Shown piece by piece: positions 8,080-14,650 of a stretch of DNA of 22,326 nt (its first letter is position 1; every line of letters starts with the position of its first letter). The DNA lies in NCBI GenBank assembly GCA_030688135.1, contig JAUYIW010000055.1:1-22326 (forward strand), in the 5' to 3' direction. A program made the translations under genes and the position numbers. A model generated the notes under the pieces. That model was given only the letters and a program-made list of their open reading frames with translations, had not been told where the DNA came from and did not search any database. Source of the stretch: Candidatus Uhrbacteria bacterium (lineage in GTDB: Bacteria > Patescibacteriota > Patescibacteriia > UBA9934).

Positions 8080-11000
8080 TTACCCCTTTTTCTCTAAAGA
8101 CACATCGACTGAAATAGGTGCTAATTCTTTCTTCTCCTTATAGTCAATCGGTCTAACTTCTTGTTTCTCAAAGCCTACCTTTTCATAAGTCGTGTAATAC
8201 TCACTAGGACCAACCATGAATGCATATCTGCCTTTTCCGTCAGTTAGCGTGCTTTCTAGTAACTTATTGTACTTTGGCTCAAATAAACGAACTACAGTGT
8301 TTGCTACAGACTTACCACTCTTCTCCCTTACAATGCCCCAACCCTTTTTCTTCTTTGGCTTAACAAGATATTTTGTTATCGCATAAATCAACACCTGAAC
8401 TGCTAATAAGGCTCCAGTAAATGCAGACGGTTGAATTACTACAACGAGCAACGCTAGTATAACGCCGACAATTGCAAGTATCTGTTGGAATACTCGGAAG
8501 AATCTTTTTAGGATTAGTGCTCTTGGTGTATGCCTTGCTGGTGCATCAATCGGATCCAGAGGAATGTTCGCGCTTATTATAACACTCTTTTCAGTCACCT
8601 TAACTATTTCGCCTGTATAAACATCAAGAATATCCCCATCGATTTTCTTTCCGAGCAACTCTACACTTGGAAAAATGAATCCTGCCTTTACAACCTTTAT
8701 AATAAATTCTCCTGGATCAGTTTTGAAAAAGTAATGACCATTCTTGTCTGTGACCATTGTTCGTACTAACTTCCCGGTTGTTGCATACAGCCTAACTACC
8801 GCTAAATCAATCGGAACCTTAGTAAATGCGTTATAAACTGTTCCAAAATGCTGGCGTCTTCTACGTGCAAAGAATAAAATTGGTGCAGTGAAAAGATACT
8901 GTAGAAATGGCAACAGACTAAATGACGACGCCAGTATTGCCGTTCCAGCAATAACTGAAGCTACTGCAACAGGCGTAGCAACGTCAGCCGCAACCTGAAC
9001 CTCCTGCTGTTCGCGCACTAAACCTACAATATCCTCAAAGGCTTGAAGCACATCTTCTACGCCTTGCCTCACAACTCCAATAGATGGCGTTATGACTTCT
9101 CCTCCTGGTACTATGCCGTCCTCTACATCAATAATATCTACGACTTCTTCCCTCACCAACTTCATTCTTGATGTCAAAATATTACCAGAAACAAATACAG
9201 CTTTTTCAATATCTTCATATCCAAATTTGCCTGCAGTAATTGTGTAAGATCCGTTTGGTACATACCAAGCGAATGTTCCGGTCTCCCCAACAGCAACTGG
9301 ATTTTTCTCTCCGTACGGATCTGCATCCCACTGAGTTCGGGTTGAATTTACAAACTCATAAACAATAACAATCGCTCCGGGTACAGGTTGCTCGACCCCG
9401 TCTATCAACTCATAGACAAGTCCGTACGATAATATTTCAAGATCATAAACTGCTGTTACTGTTTCTCCATCTAAATAATCAGCAACTACTGTCATTATTG
9501 AATCAACATCTCCAATTTCGATTGTGGCTGTGTAAATTCCTCCACCCAGATCAGTTAGACTGTATTCGATTTCGTTTATAGTCAACGACGCGGAAATAAC
9601 ATCCTCTGAATCAGAGATACTAACACGAACACCGACGCTTGAATTAGGCAGTACATCAAAACTTGATCCTATTGGAGATACGACTACAAGGCCGTTGCCA
9701 GTTAGTAAATCTGCCTCAACTGAACGCTCGTCCGCTACTACGGTGCCTCCATCGTCAGTTTCAGGCTGGCTTGGGGTTGATGGTTGAGGCTCTACGACTG
9801 GCACTGAATCGTCAGGAGTTGACGGCGTTGGCTCTGTGTCAGGCCCTGGTTCAACTTCAGGTTCGGGTTCAGGTACCGGTTCTGGTTCGGGCTCTGGTTC
9901 GGGCTCTGGTTCGGTAACTTCTTGCGCAATCGTAAAGACAGCGTTAGATGTGTCTGTTGCAAGAATATTAGTAAGATCGGTTCCTTCAACTTTTATTATT
10001 GCTTCTGTGGTAGCGCTGTCAGGCACCTCCCAATATGTACTACCTAGATTTGAAATACCTTCTTCAATCGAAGTGTACTCATATCCACCATCTATTGAAT
10101 AATAGATATTTACATAATCGATATTTCCACTGTCGGTCCATTCTATCAGGTACAATTCGCCAACTATTAGCTCCTCCCCTCCATTTGGTTGCATGATCTC
10201 TAATGAATAAGTCTCTTCGACTACGGGCTCTTCAACGGGTTCCCCAATTGTGAATACTGCATTGGATGAATCGCTCGACAGCACTGTTGAAAGATCGGTT
10301 CCTACAACTCTCACTAAAGCTTCAGCAGTATCTACATCTGGTACAGTCCAACTATAGCTACCTGAATTCGCTTGATTAGTTGCAATCGATATATAAGCTT
10401 CACCGTTATTTATGGAGTAATAAAGACTCACAAACGCAGTTGTACCGGTTCCTCCAGTGCTCCATTGAATGCTATACGTTTCCCCAGGCATTAGCTCCTC
10501 GCCACCATTTGGTGCCGTAACTGTAACTGTGTATGTATAAGTTGTTGGAGTTGGAGAAGGCACACCAGAGACTGGAATACTTGCAGAAACCTGTGAGTCA
10601 TCATCGGCAACGGTTGGAATTGGGATTGAACCCGAATCTCCGAATGTTCCGCTTAAATTTACAAAGTACGTTCCAATGTTAGATGGATTGATTATTTTAT
10701 TTGCTCCAGTGCCGGTATATGATGCGTTCGTTCCAATCTCGATCACTACTTGACTACCAGTTGCGATCGCTCCTCCTGCACCAGGACAAATTGAAATCGT
10801 TAGTACATCTGCTGCCATTACAACCGTCGCCTTGTCCGATCCACCGCAAGAACTTGCAGTTGTAAGATCTACACCATCATCGGAAATATCTACATCATTT
10901 TCAACAATCGATGATGTATCAAAATCTGTAGGAAAAGTTAGAACCAACGTATCGCCTTCATCAATATTGCTTGCTGGAACAATTGTAAACTTATGATTTG

Positions 11001-11145
11001 ATGCCGTACCAACTTTTAACGATGATGGTTGATCATACACATTGGTTACAGTGGCTGCATTCGTCTGTAAAGTAGGCAATGCTAATACAATGACCGCAAG
11101 TGAGGCCATAAGTACAACAGCTTTCTTTACAAAATCCTTGAACAT
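8080..11145 (-). CDS. Membrane surface protein with PNGGE domains and carboxypeptidase-regulatory-like domains
   Basis: 1021 aa from the ATG at 11145, chosen because a clear signal peptide follows at once (MFKDFVKKAVVLMASLAVIV, cleavage near TNAAT) and because the upstream gene stops only 5 nt earlier; a start at 11265 would add 40 residues overlapping that gene. An N-terminal beta domain is followed by two copies of a PNGGEEL domain (~211 and ~321; Kre9/KNH-like Ser-Thr-rich type), an EPEPEP linker (~411-460), Ig-like domains, a hydrophobic stretch (~721-755) ending in ARRRRQ, a carboxypeptidase-regulatory-like domain (TDKNGHYFF), a two-helix membrane hairpin (~882-929) ending in KPKKKK, and a second such domain (TDGKGRYAFMVGP) at the C-terminus. 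Likely an envelope protein with a long external part; function unknown. Confidence 0.8.
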   Translation of the reverse strand: MFKDFVKKAVVLMASLAVIVLALPTLQTNAATVTNVYDQPSSLKVGTASNHKFTIVPASNIDEGDTLVLTFPTDFDTSSIVENDVDISDDGVDLTTASSCGGSDKATVVMAADVLTISICPGAGGAIATGSQVVIEIGTNASYTGTGANKIINPSNIGTYFVNLSGTFGDSGSIPIPTVADDDSQVSASIPVSGVPSPTPTTYTYTVTVTAPNGGEELMPGETYSIQWSTGGTGTTAFVSLYYSINNGEAYISIATNQANSGSYSWTVPDVDTAEALVRVVGTDLSTVLSSDSSNAVFTIGEPVEEPVVEETYSLEIMQPNGGEELIVGELYLIEWTDSGNIDYVNIYYSIDGGYEYTSIEEGISNLGSTYWEVPDSATTEAIIKVEGTDLTNILATDTSNAVFTIAQEVTEPEPEPEPEPEPVPEPEPEVEPGPDTEPTPSTPDDSVPVVEPQPSTPSQPETDDGGTVVADERSVEADLLTGNGLVVVSPIGSSFDVLPNSSVGVRVSISDSEDVISASLTINEIEYSLTDLGGGIYTATIEIGDVDSIMTVVADYLDGETVTAVYDLEILSYGLVYELIDGVEQPVPGAIVIVYEFVNSTRTQWDADPYGEKNPVAVGETGTFAWYVPNGSYTITAGKFGYEDIEKAVFVSGNILTSRMKLVREEVVDIIDVEDGIVPGGEVITPSIGVVRQGVEDVLQAFEDIVGLVREQQEVQVAADVATPVAVASVIAGTAILASSFSLLPFLQYLFTAPILFFARRRRQHFGTVYNAFTKVPIDLAVVRLYATTGKLVRTMVTDKNGHYFFKTDPGEFIIKVVKAGFIFPSVELLGKKIDGDILDVYTGEIVKVTEKSVIISANIPLDPIDAPARHTPRALILKRFFRVFQQILAIVGVILALLVVVIQPSAFTGALLAVQVLIYAITKYLVKPKKKKGWGIVREKSGKSVANTVVRLFEPKYNKLLESTLTDGKGRYAFMVGPSEYYTTYEKVGFEKQEVRPIDYKEKKELAPISVDVSLEKKG

Positions 11146-11150
11146 AATGC

Positions 11151-12065
11151 TTAGCGGTTTTTTGGCCTTGTAACTTTTAGCACTGAAAATAATAGAATGA
11201 ACAATGCAAGCGCAACCAATAGCATCCTCCACGGAATTACCACAACTCGGATTTGTGAATTCCACTCGCTATAGTCAGACCACGGCTGGATATTTAGTTC
11301 TACTGTAAATATTCCAATCGTAAACTGACTAAATTCTTGGGATAAATTTTGAACAAATCCGTCCGCTGAAGACTGTTCTCCCCAGCTAGCTTGTATAGTT
11401 CTGTCTTGCCCTGCTAACACTCGATTAGCGTTTGGATTAAAATCTAAAACATCGGTAATTGATCCAAATAAATTTTTAATCGTTATCGTGCCGCTTGGCT
11501 GGGAAATACTCGAGCCACTATTTCTAATCGTTGTATAGAAATCAATAGGTAGATGTGAAGAATACTTATCTGCAGAAAAGTCTAACAGTTCCGCATGATT
11601 ATCTAGATCTGAACCAATAGTTAAAAATAACAGTGAAGCTACTCCACTTATCACATTGATCCCCTCTTCATTTGCCGGCTCACCAGTAAACTGAATTGCA
11701 ACTCCAAGCGTTTGTGATTCTGCACTACTAGGAATTGAAATATTTATCGATACTTCTTTTAAGCCACCAGCTTCCAACAAATATTCCTGCTCGCTAGTCT
11801 TGAACCATGAACGAACATCATCACTTAGCTTATAAAACTCAATCTCGCCCGTGGTTTCGCTAACCTGCACACCATACATTTCAATCGAGAATGTTTCGGC
11901 CTCTTGCTGTTCGTTTCCCAGCACAATTATATGCTCCGCTGTTTCGCCTTGTAGAATTTTTAGATCGAAAGCAGTTGGAGCAATCGTTGCTGCGTGAGCT
12001 TCGATGACAAAAGTAGCCATGAATAAAACAAATAAACAAGATATGAACTTAGTAGTCCCCAACAT
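11151..12065 (-). CDS. Secreted, C-terminally membrane-anchored protein resembling the WxL-interacting DUF916 family
   Basis: 304 aa. A signal peptide (residues 1-25, ending EAHAA) is followed by beta-rich sequence with features of the DUF916/WxL-interacting family: an early Pro plus 'L.GET', then the 'SSAESQTLGVAIQF' segment. A transmembrane helix at ~279-296 (WRMLLVALALFILLFSVLKV) is followed by a basic tail. The gene starts 17 nt inside the end of the preceding gene, so translation is probably coupled, and it is followed by the next gene after 5 nt. Family knowledge: DUF916 proteins of Firmicutes bind peptidoglycan or WxL surface proteins. The match here is from overall layout, so the assignment is moderate. 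Confidence 0.65.
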   Translation of the reverse strand: MLGTTKFISCLFVLFMATFVIEAHAATIAPTAFDLKILQGETAEHIIVLGNEQQEAETFSIEMYGVQVSETTGEIEFYKLSDDVRSWFKTSEQEYLLEAGGLKEVSINISIPSSAESQTLGVAIQFTGEPANEEGINVISGVASLLFLTIGSDLDNHAELLDFSADKYSSHLPIDFYTTIRNSGSSISQPSGTITIKNLFGSITDVLDFNPNANRVLAGQDRTIQASWGEQSSADGFVQNLSQEFSQFTIGIFTVELNIQPWSDYSEWNSQIRVVVIPWRMLLVALALFILLFSVLKVTRPKNR

Positions 12066-12978
12066 AAATCAAATACACAGTATGAGAGTATGAGCCCCCT
12101 GTATCGCCCGAAGCTCTTGAAACTTTAAATGTTAAGAAGTCTCTGCTGTCGAAACTACTGCCCGACCGAGAAGCAACCTGAGCTTGAGTTGTAGTAATCG
12201 CAGTGTCGCTTGTATCGAAAGTTGAGCTAGCAAGTGACTGATCGCTTGACCTTGCTCCATATTCCGAGTCTCCAATCGTTACACTCCCGTCTGACACATC
12301 AGAAATACTCGTTCCGGTTGACCCACCGCCAAGATTCAAATCATGATCTTCATATATATACACGCTATAACCATCATCTACATCTGCATCAACCTCCCAG
12401 GCAATTGCGGACGTTGAAATTTCTGCTGAACTTATAGACCCAATCGCAAGTCCGCTTCCATTCATAATATACAGATAATCTCCGACGCCATTTATGACTG
12501 GAGCTGAGCCTGAATTCACAAGAGAATCAACCGTAACAGATGATGCACCAATCGAAGCGACTCTTCCAATTGCTGAATTCTGGGTAGAACCTTCATTTTC
12601 AACAACAAGCACCATATCTCCAGTTGAAATTCCAGCCGTGCTTGTTACTCCAATTGTTGTGCCGATTAGGCTAGTAGCAGCTACTTGAGACGTTCTATTT
12701 TTTAAAAAGATCTCAAAAGTAGCAACCCTATCGTAGATACCCTCTCTGTAGCCGGGCCGTATGTCATAGGTAGCCGATGTCGATCCATCAATTGCTAGAT
12801 TGCCAGCCGAGTCTCTAAGTTGATAAGTAGCAGAACTACTTAAATCATCGCCACCACTTGTGAAGCTATCAAACCGTATTTCATAATTTGTTGATGTCAT
12901 CGCAGCATCAACAATGCTATTGAAAGAAAATAGCAAAGTAACTAGGATGATTGGCACTGTGAATCTTTTCAAATTCAT
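12049..12978 (-). CDS. Small secreted surface protein, first gene of the operon; function unknown
   Basis: 309 aa from the ATG at 12978 (MNLKRFTVPIILVTLLF). An in-frame ATG two codons upstream (12984) would make 311 aa, but the promoter's -10 box ends at 12987, so a transcript starting 6-9 nt downstream would exclude that codon and begin almost at 12978: probably a leaderless mRNA. A signal peptide (to ~VDAAM) is followed by a duplicated motif, STNYEIRFDSFTSGG with SATYQLRDSAGN and SATYDIRPGYREG, seen in many Candidate Phyla secreted proteins. The rest is Ser/Thr/Gly/Asp-rich beta sequence. There is no membrane anchor. Its role is unknown; the operon context suggests an extracellular structural part. 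Confidence 0.75.
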   Translation of the reverse strand: MNLKRFTVPIILVTLLFSFNSIVDAAMTSTNYEIRFDSFTSGGDDLSSSATYQLRDSAGNLAIDGSTSATYDIRPGYREGIYDRVATFEIFLKNRTSQVAATSLIGTTIGVTSTAGISTGDMVLVVENEGSTQNSAIGRVASIGASSVTVDSLVNSGSAPVINGVGDYLYIMNGSGLAIGSISSAEISTSAIAWEVDADVDDGYSVYIYEDHDLNLGGGSTGTSISDVSDGSVTIGDSEYGARSSDQSLASSTFDTSDTAITTTQAQVASRSGSSFDSRDFLTFKVSRASGDTGGSYSHTVYLIYVGDY

Positions 12979-12986
12979 GCACATAG

Positions 12987-13015
12987 ATTATACGATGAAC
13001 ACAATTGTTGGTCAA
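12987..13015 (-). promoter_or_regulatory. Sigma-70-type promoter of the surface operon
   Basis: Minus strand: -35 TTGACC (13015-13010), 17-nt spacer, -10 TATAAT (12992-12987). The expected start site is about 12980-12978, which is at the ATG of the first gene, so the mRNA would be leaderless. Confidence 0.85.
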
Positions 13016-13285
13016 ACAAGAATTTGGCTAGACTTAGCTAAAATTAAAATATATCTCTTAATAAACTGTGGATAATTACTACTTCTTCTTTAAGCAAGAC
13101 ATACCATCTGTGGATATCTTTATCATTTTACGACACATATATTTGTCTAGACTAGCGTAGACAATCGATTATCTTTCCTTTTCAAGTTTAATATAGATCT
13201 TCTAAAGATGTTTCACGTGAAACAAAATGATTTGAATTTACGCGCAGTGCTATCAAACTAAAGATCCATACAAAAAGTATTTTAA
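13016..13285. other. A+T-rich intergenic region with DnaA-box-like sites (possible replication-origin or partition region)
   Basis: No gene is visible. TGTGGATAA (13067-13075) is a perfect DnaA box on the minus strand (TTATCCACA); TGTGGATAT (13109-13117) differs by one base. CATTTTACGACAC (13124-13136) recurs inverted at 14551-14563. TTGTCTA / TAGACAA form an inverted repeat (13143-13149, 13158-13164). A perfect parS follows at 13209-13224. dnaA, dnaN and parAB are not in the window, so an origin is only a possibility; parS clusters usually lie near one. Confidence 0.4.
13209..13224. other. parS site 1 (ParB-binding, chromosome partition)
   Basis: TGTTTCACGTGAAACA, a perfect 16-bp palindrome identical to the consensus parS bound by chromosomal ParB (Spo0J). 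It lies in a non-coding spacer, about 1.3 kb from a second copy. Confidence 0.9.
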
Positions 13286-13310
13286 AACAAAAAACCGAGA
13301 TTAACGGCTG
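13286..13310 (-). terminator. Weak rho-independent terminator after the tRNA-Ala/HAD transcript
   Basis: On the minus strand AGCCG-TTAATCT-CGGTT (5 bp with one G-T) is followed by TTTTGTTTTAAA. It lies about 50 nt beyond the tRNA-Ala CCA end. The stem is short, so this is tentative. Confidence 0.45.
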
Positions 13311-13380
13311 TCTATTACCTTGCTATTTGGAGGCCTAGGATTTTATGTTAATTTTCGTTTGGTGGACCTAGCCGGATTCG

Positions 13381-13428
13381 CCAGCCACATAGACCAAAGG
13401 GCTGGTCCGCCGAAGTGCTCGTGGCGGA
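13381..13428 (-). repeat. 48-nt hairpin insert in the T-loop of tRNA-Ala
   Basis: Two consecutive stems: TCCGCC...GGCGGA (13428-13423 with 13411-13406, 11-nt loop) and CCAGCC...GGCTGG (13405-13400 with 13386-13381). The insertion point lies exactly between TT and CGAAT of the T-loop. GCTGG occurs on both sides (13435-13431 and 13385-13381). Its first stem begins TCCKCC like the other insert. Confidence 0.7.
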
Positions 13429-13471
13429 AACCAGCGACCTCTGCAATGCGAATACAGCGCTCTGCCAACTG

Positions 13472-13502
13472 CGTAGTCCTCCGAAGCTTTAGCATAGGAG
13501 GA
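13472..13502 (-). repeat. 31-nt hairpin insert in the D-stem of tRNA-Ala
   Basis: Stem TCCTCC / GGAGGA (13502-13497 with 13482-13477) with a 14-nt loop, then CTACG. It lies between D-stem bases 12 and 13. The piece GGAGGACTACG is matched by GGCGGGACTACG on the minus strand at 19299-19280, in an unrelated spacer, which marks it as a member of a repeat family. Confidence 0.7.
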
Positions 13503-13544
13503 AGCTGTAGGCCCAATCTTTATAGATTCTGCACGTGAAGTATG

Positions 13545-14219
13545 CTATATACCAAGAATAACTGGGATAATTTGCTCTAGGCTTGCAAAAACGTTGTCTG
13601 CCATATTGAAATCCTTAGGATCAGACCACTGATTAGGAACTGCAAATGCTTTACATCCTGTTGCCTTTGCTGCAATTACTCCATTTAAAGAATCCTCAAT
13701 TACTAAACACTCTATTGGCTTTAGAGCTAGTAACTGTACCGTTTTATTATATATCTCCGGATCAGGCTTCCCGTTTTTTATTCCATCACCACTAATAATT
13801 AACTCGAAATAACCAAAATCCAACTTATAAGTCGATAGATTTATATCGACAATACGTCTCTCTGACCCAGTAGCAATAGCCATTCTTAATTCTTTGTTCT
13901 TTATAGTATCTAAAAGTTCGATAAGCCCCGGCATTGGTTTAAGTAAATGGTCAACTAATGAAATATATAAATCATTTCTTTCAATAAATGCTTCTCTTGG
14001 GTCTTCTTTAAGATTCCAAGCATTAAGTAAAACCCTAATATCTTCAATTGCTGCTTTTCCCATCATCGATCGATGAATAGCATCAGTAAAAATCCTTCCT
14101 CTTCGTTTAGCCATCTCCTCTAGAGCTGCACGGTAAACTAACTCTGAATTAAACATTAAACCGTCCATATCGAATATGACGGCTTTTATGTTTGATATAT
14201 TTATTTTGACTTCGTTCAT
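13545..14219 (-). CDS. HAD-superfamily hydrolase (subfamily IA, beta-phosphoglucomutase-like)
   Basis: 224 aa from the ATG at 14219. Motif I is VIFDMDG (nucleophile D17, acid D19), motif II ATGSE (~116-120), motif III the lysine of GKPDPEIY (K151), motif IV VIEDSLNGVIAAKATG (E175, D176). An alpha-helical cap follows motif I, as in subfamily IA. Such enzymes dephosphorylate small phosphorylated metabolites or interconvert sugar phosphates; the substrate cannot be told. An in-frame GTG at 14294 would add 25 residues with no family match and no ribosome-binding site, so the ATG close to motif I was preferred. It lies between tRNA-Arg and the interrupted tRNA-Ala on the same strand, perhaps co-transcribed. 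A sampled stretch (13801-13860) is about one-third G+C. Confidence 0.85.
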   Translation of the reverse strand: MNEVKINISNIKAVIFDMDGLMFNSELVYRAALEEMAKRRGRIFTDAIHRSMMGKAAIEDIRVLLNAWNLKEDPREAFIERNDLYISLVDHLLKPMPGLIELLDTIKNKELRMAIATGSERRIVDINLSTYKLDFGYFELIISGDGIKNGKPDPEIYNKTVQLLALKPIECLVIEDSLNGVIAAKATGCKAFAVPNQWSDPKDFNMADNVFASLEQIIPVILGI

Positions 14220-14313
14220 AGCAGGATTTGACTCAGAATGATCTATTCCAAACTTCACCTTCGAGCTATACAAACTATATTTTTGACTTCCCACTTAAAC
14301 TTTAAATCATAAA

Positions 14314-14344
14314 TCCCTAACGTAGCCCAAAGGGCGAAGTGGGA
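14314..14344 (-). repeat. 31-nt hairpin element abutting the CCA end of tRNA-Arg
   Basis: Minus strand from 14344: TCCCAC, TTC, GCCC-TTT-GGGC, TAC, GT..GGGA, a nested hairpin that begins on the base next to the encoded CCA. It has the same length as the 31-nt insert in tRNA-Ala. Its core CGCCCTTTGGGCTACGT resembles AGCCCTTTGGTCTATGT in the 48-nt insert. Confidence 0.55.
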
Positions 14345-14421
14345 TGGTGACCCCGGCGGGATTTGAACCTGCAATCTTCTCCTTAGGACGGAGCTGCTCT
14401 ATCCAGTTAAGCTACGGGGTC
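14345..14421 (-). tRNA. tRNA-Arg(CCT)
   Basis: Minus strand from 14421: acceptor GACCCCG / CGGGGTC, D-arm GCTT...GAGC, anticodon loop GTCCTAA with anticodon CCT (reads AGG), variable loop AGATT, T-loop TTCAAAT, discriminator A and an encoded CCA (14347-14345). Two imperfect pairs are visible: G27-A43 at the end of the anticodon stem and an A-C pair in the middle of the T-stem (GCAGG/CCCGC). Otherwise the cloverleaf is canonical, 77 nt with CCA. Confidence 0.95.
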
Positions 14422-14532
14422 GTGTTGCTAAAGATTACAATGACATTCACTATAACGTAATTGCAAGAGGGGGATCTAGGAGGTAGGATTCCATAACAAT
14501 CCCTCGCATACAATAGAGCACTTTTATAGAAA

Positions 14533-14548
14533 TGTTTCACGTGAAACT
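14533..14548. other. parS site 2
   Basis: TGTTTCACGTGAAACT, 15 of 16 bases of the consensus parS, in the spacer between tRNA-Arg and rmuC. It ends 2 bp before a 13-bp sequence repeated in inverted orientation near parS site 1. Confidence 0.88.
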
Positions 14549-14550
14549 TA

Positions 14551-14563
14551 GTGTCGTAAAATG
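14551..14563 (+). repeat. 13-bp inverted repeat partner beside parS 2
   Basis: GTGTCGTAAAATG is the exact reverse complement of 13124-13136. Both copies lie near a parS site (2 bp and 72 bp away). The rest of 14422-14650 holds parS 2 and an inverted repeat TCCCTG / CAGGGA (14572-14594) ahead of rmuC; no gene is seen. Confidence 0.55.
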
Positions 14564-14650
14564 CTTTTCTCTCCCTGTCTGACTTAATCAGGGAACTGTG
14601 ATAAACTAATCTAAATTATAGTGTTAATTATCGCTTTTGTCAATGATATT

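Larger units (their letters stand above)
13360..13514 (-). tRNA. tRNA-Ala(CGC) gene interrupted by two hairpin inserts (pseudo-tRNA or unusual intron-containing tRNA)
   Basis: The minus strand from 13514 reads acceptor GGGCCTA, CA, then GCT of the D-stem; then a 31-nt insert (13502-13472); then CAGTTGGCAGAGC, G, anticodon arm CTGTA-TTCGCAT-TGCAG, AGGTC, T-stem GCTGG, TT; then a 48-nt insert (13428-13381); then CGAAT, CCGGC, acceptor TAGGTCC, A, CCA (to 13360). Without the inserts all arms have canonical lengths (76 nt with CCA). The D-stem becomes GCTC/GAGC, the T-loop TTCGAAT, the acceptor is 7 bp and includes G3:U70, the alanyl-tRNA synthetase identity pair. The insertions fall between positions 12/13 and 55/56. 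C8 instead of the usual U8 is odd. It starts 30 nt after the HAD gene stop. Whether the inserts are removed from the RNA is unknown; an inactive gene is equally possible, since a CGC tRNA-Ala is usually dispensable beside TGC. Confidence 0.8.

Noticed and set aside
9840..9915. Tandem GGTTCGGGCTCT-type DNA repeat as a possible array
   Set aside because: It encodes the Glu-Pro linker of the 1021-aa membrane protein in frame; it is coding low complexity, not a CRISPR or regulatory array.
9663..10102. Overlapping plus- and minus-strand frames over the Glu-Pro linker
   Set aside because: They are shadows of the repetitive linker codons in other frames.
11146..11265. Upstream start of the PNGGE membrane protein
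   Set aside because: The 40 added residues overlap the end of the preceding gene and would bury the signal peptide that begins at 11145.
13381..13428. Group I or II self-splicing intron in tRNA-Ala
   Set aside because: The inserts are only 31 and 48 nt and lie outside the anticodon loop, far too small for either ribozyme class.
13320..13538. 72-aa plus-strand reading frame
   Set aside because: It runs antisense through the interrupted tRNA-Ala and its hairpins, has no ribosome-binding site and no recognisable protein features.
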